From Leifsonia sp. AG29 (GTDB taxonomy: Bacteria; Actinomycetota; Actinomycetes; Actinomycetales; Microbacteriaceae), in NCBI RefSeq assembly GCF_009765225.1, contig NZ_VMSF01000001.1, forward strand, positions 372,001 to 436,000: DNA of 64,000 nt. Reading direction: 5' to 3'. Under the pieces are notes generated by a model, which saw only the letters and a list, made by a program, of their open reading frames with translations, was not told the DNA's origin and ran no database searches. Position 1 is the first letter of the stretch. Every line of letters starts with the position of its first letter. Position numbers and translations under genes: made by a program. This document shows positions 51,818-59,951 of this stretch, piece after piece.

Positions 51818-52716
51818 CGCTCGACGTGATCGACGCCCACCACCACCTGTGCCTGCTCAGCCAGGCCTCTTATCCCTGGCTGGAGGGGGCGCCCGTCCCG
51901 CGCTACCACGGAGACGACCTGCCGCTCCGACACGACTACCAGCTGGCCGACTACCTCACCGACGCCGAGGAACTCACCACGCTCGGAGCCCGATTGGTCG
52001 GCTCCGTCCACATCGAGAACGGGGCCGCGGACTCGCTCTGGGAGAGCGAATGGGTGGATGGCGTGATCAGGAGCAGCGCCATTCCCACTGTTCAGGTCGC
52101 CAAGGTCGACCTGACAGCTCCCGACGCGGCCGACCTCATCGCTCGACATGCCGCGAGGCCGTCGGTCCGGGGCGTCCGGGACATCCTCAACTGGCACCCG
52201 GACCCGCTGTACACGCATCGTGATCGCGCCGACCTCCTCATTGCGCCCGACTGGCGCCGTGGATTCACAGCACTGGCCGCCAGCGGACTGGCATTCGACC
52301 TGCAGGTCTTCCCGGACCAGTTGACGCACGCGGCAGCACTCGCCGCCGACTTCGGCGACGCGCGGATCGTCCTCGACCACGCGGGCATGCCGATCGACCG
52401 CTCCGACACCGGCCTCCGCAGCTGGCGCAAGGGAATGCAGGCGCTAGCCGCCCATCCCAACACGGCCGTCAAGGTCTCCGCACTGGGCACCAACGATCAC
52501 GCCTGGACGACGGACAGCATTCGCCGCATCGTGCTCGAGACGATCGACGTGTTCGGACCGCATCGGACGATGTTCGGCAGCAACTTCCCCGTCGACGGGC
52601 TCTACTCGACATTCGGGCGGCTCTACGAGGCCTTCTTCGCGATCACCGCCGATTTCTCGGAACCCGAGCGGGACCTCCTGTTCGCGGGTGCGGCGCGAAG
52701 CTTCTACCGCATCTGA
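51814..52716 (+). CDS. Amidohydrolase 2 family, probable sugar lactonase
   Basis: 300 residues. The metal site is recognisable: HHH in VIDAHHHLCLL, the His in LDHAGMP and Asp in FGSNFPVD. The family includes L-fucono-1,5-lactonase and 2-pyrone-4,6-dicarboxylate lactonase. Its ATG overlaps the dehydrogenase stop. As last gene of a dehydrogenase-containing operon, lactone hydrolysis is the most natural role (inference). Confidence 0.86.
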   Translation: MTLDVIDAHHHLCLLSQASYPWLEGAPVPRYHGDDLPLRHDYQLADYLTDAEELTTLGARLVGSVHIENGAADSLWESEWVDGVIRSSAIPTVQVAKVDLTAPDAADLIARHAARPSVRGVRDILNWHPDPLYTHRDRADLLIAPDWRRGFTALAASGLAFDLQVFPDQLTHAAALAADFGDARIVLDHAGMPIDRSDTGLRSWRKGMQALAAHPNTAVKVSALGTNDHAWTTDSIRRIVLETIDVFGPHRTMFGSNFPVDGLYSTFGRLYEAFFAITADFSEPERDLLFAGAARSFYRI

Positions 52717-52778
52717 CGGATCGCCGATCCCGGCGCGATGCCGACCTCACATCCCTCACAAGCTCACGAGAGCTCTTC

Positions 52779-52832
52779 GTTACCCCCGTTTCATCGGGCG
52801 CGACGGCGACGGAAACACGCCGTCCCTAGCGT
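52779..52832 (+). promoter_or_regulatory. narK promoter with GlnR-type half-sites
   Basis: GTTAC (52779-52783) and GAAAC (52812-52816) are 33 bp apart, three times the 11-bp GlnR period. GAAAC is followed after 10 nt by TAGCGT (52827-52832), a -10. The segment GAAACACGCC-N-TCC-N-TAGCGT recurs at the nirD promoter. Transcription would start near 52839, 38 nt before the ATG. Confidence 0.65.
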
Positions 52833-52876
52833 GGACGGCACGTACCGTCCCCGAGTTCCCGATGCTGGAGGTCCCG

Positions 52877-54307
52877 ATGACCGCTCCATCCGTCTCCACC
52901 GCGACCGGCGCCCCCGGTCACAAGACGCCGGCCGCCGAACTGTCGCCGGCACCCGGTGCGCAGCTCTCGTTCCGTCCCGGCCGCTGGATCGACGGCTGGG
53001 ACGCGGAGGATCCGGCCCAATGGGGCTCGCAGGGGGCGGCGATCGCCCAGCGCAACCTGCGCTGGTCGATCTTCGCCGAATTCCTGGGTTTCGTCGTCTG
53101 GCAGTTGTGGTCCATCGTGGTCGTGTCGCTCCCGGCGGCCGGGTTCACGTTCGACACCGCGCAGACGTTCTGGCTGATCTCGATCCCGAGCCTCGTGGGA
53201 GCCACGCTGCGCTTCCCGTACACGTTCATGGTCTCGCGCTTCGGTGGGAGGAACTGGACGATCGTCTCGGCTGCGCTCCTGCTGCTCCCCACCGTGGGGC
53301 TCGCCCTGTGCGTCTCGAACCCGCACACGCCCTTCGCCGTCATGCTGCTCGTGGCGGCGCTCGCCGGGTTCGGCGGCGGCAACTTCGCGAGCTCGATGGC
53401 GAACATCACCTTCTTCTACCCGCAGCGGCGCAAGGGCTGGGCGCTCGGCCTGAACGCCGCCGGAGGCAACATCGGCGCGGCCGTCGCGCAGTTCGCCGTG
53501 CCGATCGCCGTGACGATCGGCGCCGGCGCGACCCTCCAGCTGCCGCTCGCCGGCTGGATCTGGGTCCCGCTCATCCTCGTCGCGATCGTCGGGGCGTGGA
53601 GGCGCATGGACAATCTCTCCAACGCCCGCGCCGATGTGAGGGCTTCGCTCTCGGCGCTGAAGGCCCCCGAGCTGTGGGTCATGGCGCTGCTCTACATCGG
53701 CACGTTCGGCTCGTTCATCGGCTTCTCGAGCGTCTTCCCGAAGCTGATCGCCGACCAGTTCCCGCAGTTCAGCGCGCTGCCGGTCGCCGGGGCCACGGTC
53801 TCGCTCGCCTTCCTCGGAGCCCTGATCGGATCGCTGGCGCGGCCGTTCGGCGGCCGCCTCGCCGACCGGTTCGGCGGCAGCGAGGTGACGATCGCGTCCT
53901 TCCTCGTCATGGCGGTGGGCGCGCTCGCCGTCATCCTGACTCTCCCCGTCGGCAACTTCGCCCTCTTCCTGGGCTGCTTCCTCCTACTGTTCGTCGCGAG
54001 CGGCGTCGGGAACGGAGCCACCTACCGGATGATCCCGACGCTCTTCGCGCTCCGGTCAGGAGCCTCCGACGGCCACAGCAGCGCGGGTGACATCTCGGCC
54101 CAGCGCACCGCGGCGGCGGCGCTCGGCATCGTCTCGGCCTTCGGCGCCTACGGCGGGTTCGTCATCCCCCAGGTGCTGGGCTTCTCGAAGACATCGACAG
54201 GCGGCTACGCGGCAGGGCTCACCTGGTTCGTGCTCGCCTACGCGGTGCTGCTCGCCGTCACGGTCGCGATCGCGCTCCGCGGCCGCCGCCGCGGGGTCCG
54301 GATCTGA
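52877..54307 (+). CDS. narK: Nitrate/nitrite transporter NarK
   Basis: 476 residues, 12 TMs. The NNP nitrate signatures are GFGGGNFASSMANITFFYP (after TM4) and AAGGNIGAAVAQFA; the substrate arginine is plausibly in LRFPYTFMVSRFGGRN. ATG has GGAGG upstream. Starts the assimilatory operon narK-nasC-nasB, 14 nt before nasC, under a GlnR-type promoter. An upstream extension of the frame is rejected because it begins in the amidohydrolase gene. Confidence 0.93.
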   Translation: MTAPSVSTATGAPGHKTPAAELSPAPGAQLSFRPGRWIDGWDAEDPAQWGSQGAAIAQRNLRWSIFAEFLGFVVWQLWSIVVVSLPAAGFTFDTAQTFWLISIPSLVGATLRFPYTFMVSRFGGRNWTIVSAALLLLPTVGLALCVSNPHTPFAVMLLVAALAGFGGGNFASSMANITFFYPQRRKGWALGLNAAGGNIGAAVAQFAVPIAVTIGAGATLQLPLAGWIWVPLILVAIVGAWRRMDNLSNARADVRASLSALKAPELWVMALLYIGTFGSFIGFSSVFPKLIADQFPQFSALPVAGATVSLAFLGALIGSLARPFGGRLADRFGGSEVTIASFLVMAVGALAVILTLPVGNFALFLGCFLLLFVASGVGNGATYRMIPTLFALRSGASDGHSSAGDISAQRTAAAALGIVSAFGAYGGFVIPQVLGFSKTSTGGYAAGLTWFVLAYAVLLAVTVAIALRGRRRGVRI

Positions 54308-54321
54308 CAGGAGGCGGCAGG

Positions 54322-56427
54322 ATGCCGACCGCGACCCACTGCCCGTACTGCGCCCTCCAGTGCGCCATGACCGTCACGCCCGTGGCGGGAGGAGCGGTGC
54401 CGGTCGAGGTGAGCGGCCGCCCGTTCCCCACGAACCGGGGCGGACTGTGCAAGAAGGGCTGGACGTCGGCGGAACTGCTCACCACGCCGGGCCGGCTGAC
54501 CACGCCGCTGGTCCGCACCGATGGGAGCCTCCGATCCGCCACCTGGGACGAGGCGCTCGATCTCATCGCCCGGACGCTGACCGGGATCCGCGCGACGGAC
54601 GGCCCGGACGCCGTCGCGGTCTTCGGAGGAGGCGGCCTGACGAACGAGAAGGCCTACCTGCTCGGCAAGTTCGCACGGGTCGCGCTCGGCACCTCCCGGA
54701 TCGACTACAACGGCCGGTTCTGCATGTCGTCGGCGGCGGCCGCCGGCAACAGGGCGTTCGGCATCGACCGCGGCCTGCCCTTCCCGGTGGCCGACCTGGA
54801 CGGGGCGGACACCATCCTCCTGCTCGGCTCGAACGTCGGGGCGACCATGCCTCCCTTCATCGGGCACCTCGCCGGCGCGCGGTCTGCCGGAGGCCTGATC
54901 GTCGTCGATCCGCGGCGCTCGCAGACGGCGCAGCTGACGGCGGAGGGAGGCGGTCTCCACGTCCAGCCCGCCCCGGGGACCGACCTGATCGTCCTGCTCG
55001 GGCTGACCCACATCGTGCTCGCCGAGGGGCTCGCTGATCTGGCCTATGTGGCTGAACGCACGACGGGGTTCGACGCCGTCCGCCGCAGCGTCGCCTCCTG
55101 GTGGCCCGAGCGAGTGCAGGAGCACACCGGGGTGCCGGCGGCCGAGCTCCGGGAGGTCGCCCGGCGGCTGGCCCGGGGGCGGGGAACGTACATCCTCACC
55201 GGTCGCGGCGTGGAGCAGCACGTCGATGGCACCGACACGGCGACGGCGGCGATCAATCTCGCGCTGGTGCTCGGCCTCGTCGGACGGCGAGGCTCCGGGT
55301 ACGGGACCCTGACCGGCCAAGGGAACGGCCAGGGTGGCCGCGAGCACGGCCAGAAGTGCGACCAGCTCCCCGGGTACCGCAAGATCACCGACCCCGCGGC
55401 GCGTTCGCACGTCGCCTCGGTCTGGGGCGTCCCCCCGGAGAGCCTCCCGGGGCCGGGCGTCCCGGCCGTCGAGCTCCTGGGGATGCTCGGCCGGCCGGGC
55501 GGCGTCCGCGCGCTGCTCGTGCACGGGTCGAACATCGTCGTCTCCGGCCCGGACGCCGGCGCGATCCGTGAGCGGTTGCAGGCGCTCGACCTGCTCGTCG
55601 TGAGCGACTTCGTCCTCTCCGAGACGGCCGAGCTGGCCGACGTCGTCCTGCCGGTGACGCAGTGGGCCGAGGAGGAGGGCACCATGACGAGTCTCGAGGG
55701 GCGAGTGCTGCGGAGGCGTCGATCCTTGCGACCGCCGGGCGGTGTGCGGAGCGAGCTGAGCATCCTCTCCGAGCTGGCCGAACGCCTCGGGGCTCCGTCG
55801 GAGTGGCCGACCGAGCCGGCGGCCGTGTTCGACGAGCTCGCCCGCGCCTCCGCGGGCGGCCTCGCCGACTACTCGGGGCTCAGCCACGCCCTGCTCGATG
55901 CAGAGGCCGATGCCGCCGACGGGGAGGCGGAGGGCGCGCACTGGCCGTACCCCGCGGGATCCCGAGGCACGCCTCGCCTCTTCGCCGACCGGTTCTCCCA
56001 CCCGGACGGCCGTGCCCGGCTCGTCGTCGTGCGTCCGCGGGAGCTCACCACCGCCAGCGGACCGGGAGAGCTCACCCTCATCACCGGCCGCCTTCTCGAG
56101 CACTACCAGTCGGGCGCGCAGACGCGTCGCGTGCCCGAGCTGATGGCGGCGCAACCCGAGGTGAAGGCAGAGCTGCACCCGGCGACGGCCGCCCGCCTGG
56201 GCATCGGGGAGGGACAGCCCGTCCGGGTGAGCAACGACCGCGGGGAGGTGCTCGCCACCGCCGCGCTGACCGGCGGGATCCGGATGGATACCGTCTTCCT
56301 GCCGTTCCACTTCGCCGGGCGCCAGTGCGCCAACCTGCTGACCGAGGCCGCCGTCGATCCGCTCTCCGCGATGCCGGAGTTCAAACGCACGCGCGTGACC
56401 GTCGAACCGGCCGGGGTCGCGGCATGA
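54322..56427 (+). CDS. nasC: Assimilatory nitrate reductase catalytic subunit
   Basis: 701 residues. The N-terminal [4Fe-4S] ligands are CPYCALQC plus Cys in GGLCKKGW; the Mo-bis-MGD domains follow, with DYNGRFCMSS and GQGNGQGGREHG near the cofactor. The size fits the actinobacterial NasC/NarB type rather than membrane NarG. Reduces nitrate to nitrite in the cytoplasm. Stop overlaps the start of the electron-transfer gene, in a region duplicated in tandem (56407-56448). Confidence 0.92.
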   Translation: MPTATHCPYCALQCAMTVTPVAGGAVPVEVSGRPFPTNRGGLCKKGWTSAELLTTPGRLTTPLVRTDGSLRSATWDEALDLIARTLTGIRATDGPDAVAVFGGGGLTNEKAYLLGKFARVALGTSRIDYNGRFCMSSAAAAGNRAFGIDRGLPFPVADLDGADTILLLGSNVGATMPPFIGHLAGARSAGGLIVVDPRRSQTAQLTAEGGGLHVQPAPGTDLIVLLGLTHIVLAEGLADLAYVAERTTGFDAVRRSVASWWPERVQEHTGVPAAELREVARRLARGRGTYILTGRGVEQHVDGTDTATAAINLALVLGLVGRRGSGYGTLTGQGNGQGGREHGQKCDQLPGYRKITDPAARSHVASVWGVPPESLPGPGVPAVELLGMLGRPGGVRALLVHGSNIVVSGPDAGAIRERLQALDLLVVSDFVLSETAELADVVLPVTQWAEEEGTMTSLEGRVLRRRRSLRPPGGVRSELSILSELAERLGAPSEWPTEPAAVFDELARASAGGLADYSGLSHALLDAEADAADGEAEGAHWPYPAGSRGTPRLFADRFSHPDGRARLVVVRPRELTTASGPGELTLITGRLLEHYQSGAQTRRVPELMAAQPEVKAELHPATAARLGIGEGQPVRVSNDRGEVLATAALTGGIRMDTVFLPFHFAGRQCANLLTEAAVDPLSAMPEFKRTRVTVEPAGVAA

Positions 56428-56448
56428 CCGGCCGGGGTGGCGGCATGA
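56407..56448. repeat. 21-bp tandem duplication over the nasC/nasB junction
   Basis: Two copies of a 21-nt unit, 56407-56427 and 56428-56448, with one mismatch (C/G). Each copy ends in GCATGA, so the duplication creates two in-frame ATGs (56424 and 56445) for the next gene and adds a 7-residue MTGRGGG leader. Confidence 0.9.
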
Positions 56449-58010
56449 CCGGCCGGCCCTTGCGCATCGTGGTGGTGGGATACGGTCCCGTGGCCGCGCG
56501 ATTCGTCGAAGAGCTGCTCCCGGCGGTGGAGGAGGGGACCGTCGCGCTCACGGTCGTCGGTGCCGAGACGGAGGACGCCTACAACCGCGTGCTCGTCGCC
56601 GAGTACGCGGTCGGTGCGGCCGATCGGGACCGCCTCGACGTCACAGACACCGAGGCTGCCCGGGCGGCGGGCGTCGACATCCGGCTCGGAGCCACCGCCG
56701 TCGGGCTCGACCGGCTGAAGCAGCGGATCGTGCTCGCCGGGGGAGAGGAGCTCCCGTACGACCGTCTCGTCCTGGCGACCGGCGCGCGTGCGCACGTCCC
56801 GACCCTCGGCGGCCTGGAGCGCTCGCGCCGTTCGCGCGGGGATGCCCCGACGCCGGAGCCGGACCGGGCCGAGCGACCCCTCCCTAGCGGCGTCGTCGCC
56901 CTGCGCGACCTCGCCGACGCCCGGGTTGTGACCCCGGTTGTCGAATCCGCCGGGACGGTGGTCGTCCTCGGCGCGGGCGTGCTCGGGATGGAGTTCGCCC
57001 TCCTCGCCGCCGAGCGCGGCGCCCAGGTCTTCGTCGTGCACCACGGGGCGGCGCCGATGGCGCGGAACCTCGACGCCGACGGCGGCCGCATGCTCACGCG
57101 CGCCGCCCGCGCGCGCGGGGTCGCCATGGTCGCGCACGCACGCGCCGAGAGCGTGAGCCTGCGGGCCGATGCCGACGGAGAGCCCGAGTTCGACGGTCTG
57201 ATCTGCGCCGACGGCACGTACGTCCCGGGCGACCTCCTGGTGCTCTCCTGCGGCGTGGGGGCGCGCACCGAGCTGGCCCACGCCGCGGGACTGGCCTGTT
57301 CGGCCGGCATCCTCGTCGACGAGGAGCTCCGCAGCTGGACCGACCCCGATGTGTTCGCCATCGGTGACTGCGCGCAGGTCGCCCTTCGCGAGAGCGTCGA
57401 CGCCGGCGGCCGGGTGCCCGGAGCACCGAGCGGCCTGATCGGGCCCGGCTGGAGGCAGGCAGCCGCTCTGGCCGCCCGTCTGAGCGCCGAGGCCCGCGGC
57501 GTGTCCTTCCTGGGAGGGACGACGGCCATCGCCGAGCGGCCCGCCGCTGTGATGCTGAAGGCCGAGGGCGTCGACGTGGTCGCTGGAGGCGACGCCTCCA
57601 CCGACGCCTGGGATGCGGACGCCGAGGTCAGCACCTGGATCGACCGCGCCCGCGGCGCCTACCTCAAGACGGTCGTCCGCGACGGCGCGCTGGCCGGGTT
57701 CGTGACGGTCGGCCTTCCGCGCGCGGGGTCCGAGCTGACCCTGCTCTTCGAGCGAGCAGCTTCGCTGCCTGCCGAACCGGCGGCGCTCCTCAGACTCGAC
57801 GCGCCGGACGCCGAGGCGGCCGCGCCGACCGACCCGGCCGGTCCGGAGGCGACGGTCTGCTGGTGCAACGGCGTGACCGCCGGCCGGATCACCGATGCCA
57901 TCGCTGCGGGCAGCGACTCCGTCGAATGCGTCGGGAAGGACACCCGCGCGGGGACCGGCTGCGGCGGCTGCCGCGGGCGGATCGCCGCCCTCCTCGCGGC
58001 TGCCGGCTGA
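56424..58010 (+). CDS. nasB: FAD-dependent electron-transfer subunit of nitrate reductase (NasB-like)
   Basis: 528 residues: RIVVVGYGPVAARFVEELL FAD motif, VVVLGAGVLGMEFALLAAE NAD motif, and a C-terminal BFD-type [2Fe-2S] domain with CWCNGVTAG and CGGCRGR. Delivers NAD(P)H electrons to NasC. It resembles the first half of NirB, lacking the siroheme part. The ATG at 56424 is coupled to nasC (ATGA); 56445 is the alternative created by the 21-bp duplication. Confidence 0.87.
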   Translation: MTGRGGGMTGRPLRIVVVGYGPVAARFVEELLPAVEEGTVALTVVGAETEDAYNRVLVAEYAVGAADRDRLDVTDTEAARAAGVDIRLGATAVGLDRLKQRIVLAGGEELPYDRLVLATGARAHVPTLGGLERSRRSRGDAPTPEPDRAERPLPSGVVALRDLADARVVTPVVESAGTVVVLGAGVLGMEFALLAAERGAQVFVVHHGAAPMARNLDADGGRMLTRAARARGVAMVAHARAESVSLRADADGEPEFDGLICADGTYVPGDLLVLSCGVGARTELAHAAGLACSAGILVDEELRSWTDPDVFAIGDCAQVALRESVDAGGRVPGAPSGLIGPGWRQAAALAARLSAEARGVSFLGGTTAIAERPAAVMLKAEGVDVVAGGDASTDAWDADAEVSTWIDRARGAYLKTVVRDGALAGFVTVGLPRAGSELTLLFERAASLPAEPAALLRLDAPDAEAAAPTDPAGPEATVCWCNGVTAGRITDAIAAGSDSVECVGKDTRAGTGCGGCRGRIAALLAAAG

Positions 58011-58042
58011 CGAGGCGCCAGCCCGCTGACGCAGTGGCGGCC

Positions 58043-59173
58043 TCAGACGTCGAGCCGGTAGCCGCGCTTGACGACCGTGGCCACGAGGCCCGGCCGGCCG
58101 AGGCTCTGCCGGAGGCGGCTCAGCGACACCTCCATGGCGTGCTCGTCGCACTCCTCGCCGAGCGCGACCGAGAGCTGACGGCGCGAGACGACCGCGCCGT
58201 TGGCGCTCAGTAGGGCGCGGAAGAGCGAGACCGACGCCGGGGTCAGCCGCACGGGGGTTCCCGCAACGACCGCCAGGCTGCCGCGGAGCTCGATCTCGCC
58301 GTGGCGCGTCGTCACGCGGCGCGTGAGCCGCGCCTCCAGGTGCTCGCAGACAAGACGGATGAGCGCTCCCATCCGATATCGGTCGGGTTGCAGGGGCACG
58401 ATGCCCGTCGCGATCAGCGGCGCCGAGGTGACCGGCCCGACCGTTGCGGCGACGACATCGTGGGAGAGCGCGTCGATCACCTCGTCGTAGCGCCCGCGGG
58501 CCAGTGCGGCGGTGAAGAGGCCGTCGACGGCGGGGGCGCTCGTGAAGGTGACGCAGTCCAGCTGGCGTGCGGCGATCGCCTCCACCAGCCGGGTCGCGCG
58601 CTCGTCGGTGTCGTCGGCGACGGTCCACGAGTAGGGCGCCACCGTCAGCACCCGGTGCCCCGCGGCGCGGAGGCGCTCCAACTGCGTCTCGTCGCTCTGC
58701 CCGTGCTGCTGCACGGCCACCGTGGTGGCCTCGGTGAAGGCGGCGAGCACCTTCGTGACGAGGGAGGAGGTGGTCTCCTCGTCGCTCATCCCCGCGTCGT
58801 CGAGCCCGGCCGCGCGCACGGCGCCGCGCGCCTTGGGGCCGCGCACGAGGATCGTCGACGCGGCGAGGGTGCGCTGCAGTTCCTCCCCGAGCCCGGCGGA
58901 GTCGGCCACCTCGAACCAGCGGCGCATGCCGTAGCTCGTGGTCGCGAGCAGGACGTCGGGCTTCTCGGCGATGATCCGCTGGGTGTCGGCGATGACCGGG
59001 GCGTCGTCCTCGGCGCGCTCCATCCGCACCGTGGGCGCGTGCAGCACGGAAGCGCCGCGCCGCTCGAACGCGTCGATCAGGTCCGCCGACCGGCGATCGC
59101 TCGTCACCCCGATCCGGAACCCCGCCAGCTGGTCGGGCCGGAAGGGGACGACCCCTGCCCGCTCGTCCGTCAT
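58043..59173 (-). CDS. HemD-wHTH fusion regulator, NnaR-like
   Basis: 376 residues. N-terminal ~260: uroporphyrinogen-III synthase-like fold (FRIGVTSDRRSADLIDAFER, VTFTSAPAVDGL). C-terminal ~100: OmpR/PhoB-type winged helix (RLTPASVSLFRALLSANG, SRLRQSLGRPG, VVKRGYRLDV). This architecture is that of NnaR, which co-activates nitrate assimilation with GlnR in Streptomyces and mycobacteria. Last gene of nirB-cobA-hemD, 1 nt after cobA. It may retain synthase activity, but a regulatory role is more likely. Confidence 0.85.
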   Translation of the reverse strand: MTDERAGVVPFRPDQLAGFRIGVTSDRRSADLIDAFERRGASVLHAPTVRMERAEDDAPVIADTQRIIAEKPDVLLATTSYGMRRWFEVADSAGLGEELQRTLAASTILVRGPKARGAVRAAGLDDAGMSDEETTSSLVTKVLAAFTEATTVAVQQHGQSDETQLERLRAAGHRVLTVAPYSWTVADDTDERATRLVEAIAARQLDCVTFTSAPAVDGLFTAALARGRYDEVIDALSHDVVAATVGPVTSAPLIATGIVPLQPDRYRMGALIRLVCEHLEARLTRRVTTRHGEIELRGSLAVVAGTPVRLTPASVSLFRALLSANGAVVSRRQLSVALGEECDEHAMEVSLSRLRQSLGRPGLVATVVKRGYRLDV

Positions 59174-59174
59174 G

Positions 59175-59951
59175 TCAGGTCCCCGGCGCCGCTGCGGCGT
59201 CCGCGAGGGTCGCGACCGCGCTCGCCTCGCCGTCGCGGGCCAGGCGCACCACCTCGCCGATGACGACCACGGCGGGCGACCCGACCCCCGCGCGGGCGGC
59301 CTCGGTGAGGATGGTGCGGAGGTCGCCGAACGTCGTCCGCTGCCGCGCCGAGAAGCCGCGCTCGATGATGGCGACCGGCATCTCCGGGTCCATTCCGAAG
59401 CGGGCGAGCCCCGCGGTGATCGAGGGGAGGTTGGTGACACCCATCAGGATCACGATGGTCGTGTCGAGCGCGGCCAGGTGCTCCAGCTCGCCGGGCGACA
59501 GCGGCGCGTGACCCGAGACGACCGTGAACATGCGCGTCGCCGAGCGGTGCGTCACCGGGATGCCCGCGGCACCCGGCACGGCGATGGCGCTGGTCACCCC
59601 GGGGATGACGCGGACCGGAACGCCCGCGCGGCGGCACGCCTCCGCCTCCTCGGCGCCGCGGCCGAACACGAACGGGTCCCCGCCCTTCAGCCTCACGACC
59701 GCGGCGCCGCCCAGCGCGTGGTCGACCAGGAGGCGCTCGATCTCCTGCTGCGGGACGGGGTGGTGCCCGGGCTGCTTGCCCACGTCGACGAGTCGCGCCT
59801 GCGGTGCCAGCTCGGCCAGCACCTCGTGGGGGGCCAGCCGGTCGTACAGCACGACGTCGGCCTCGGCGAGGGCGCGGGCGGCCGCGATGGTGAGCAGCTC
59901 GGGGTCGCCCGGGCCCCCTCCGACGAGCGTCACGGATCCGGTCATGGTCAT
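59175..59951 (-). CDS. cobA: Uroporphyrinogen-III C-methyltransferase
   Basis: 258 residues, a single SAM-uroporphyrinogen methyltransferase domain: VTLVGGGPGDPELLTI, VRLKGGDPFVFGRGAEE and GVTSAIAVPGAAGIPVTHR. Makes precorrin-2, the precursor of siroheme for nirB. The ATG at 59951 overlaps the nirB stop; a second ATG at 59945 is equally possible by ribosome binding site spacing. Lacks the CysG dehydrogenase/ferrochelatase half, so those steps are supplied elsewhere. Confidence 0.92.
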   Translation of the reverse strand: MTMTGSVTLVGGGPGDPELLTIAAARALAEADVVLYDRLAPHEVLAELAPQARLVDVGKQPGHHPVPQQEIERLLVDHALGGAAVVRLKGGDPFVFGRGAEEAEACRRAGVPVRVIPGVTSAIAVPGAAGIPVTHRSATRMFTVVSGHAPLSPGELEHLAALDTTIVILMGVTNLPSITAGLARFGMDPEMPVAIIERGFSARQRTTFGDLRTILTEAARAGVGSPAVVVIGEVVRLARDGEASAVATLADAAAAPGT

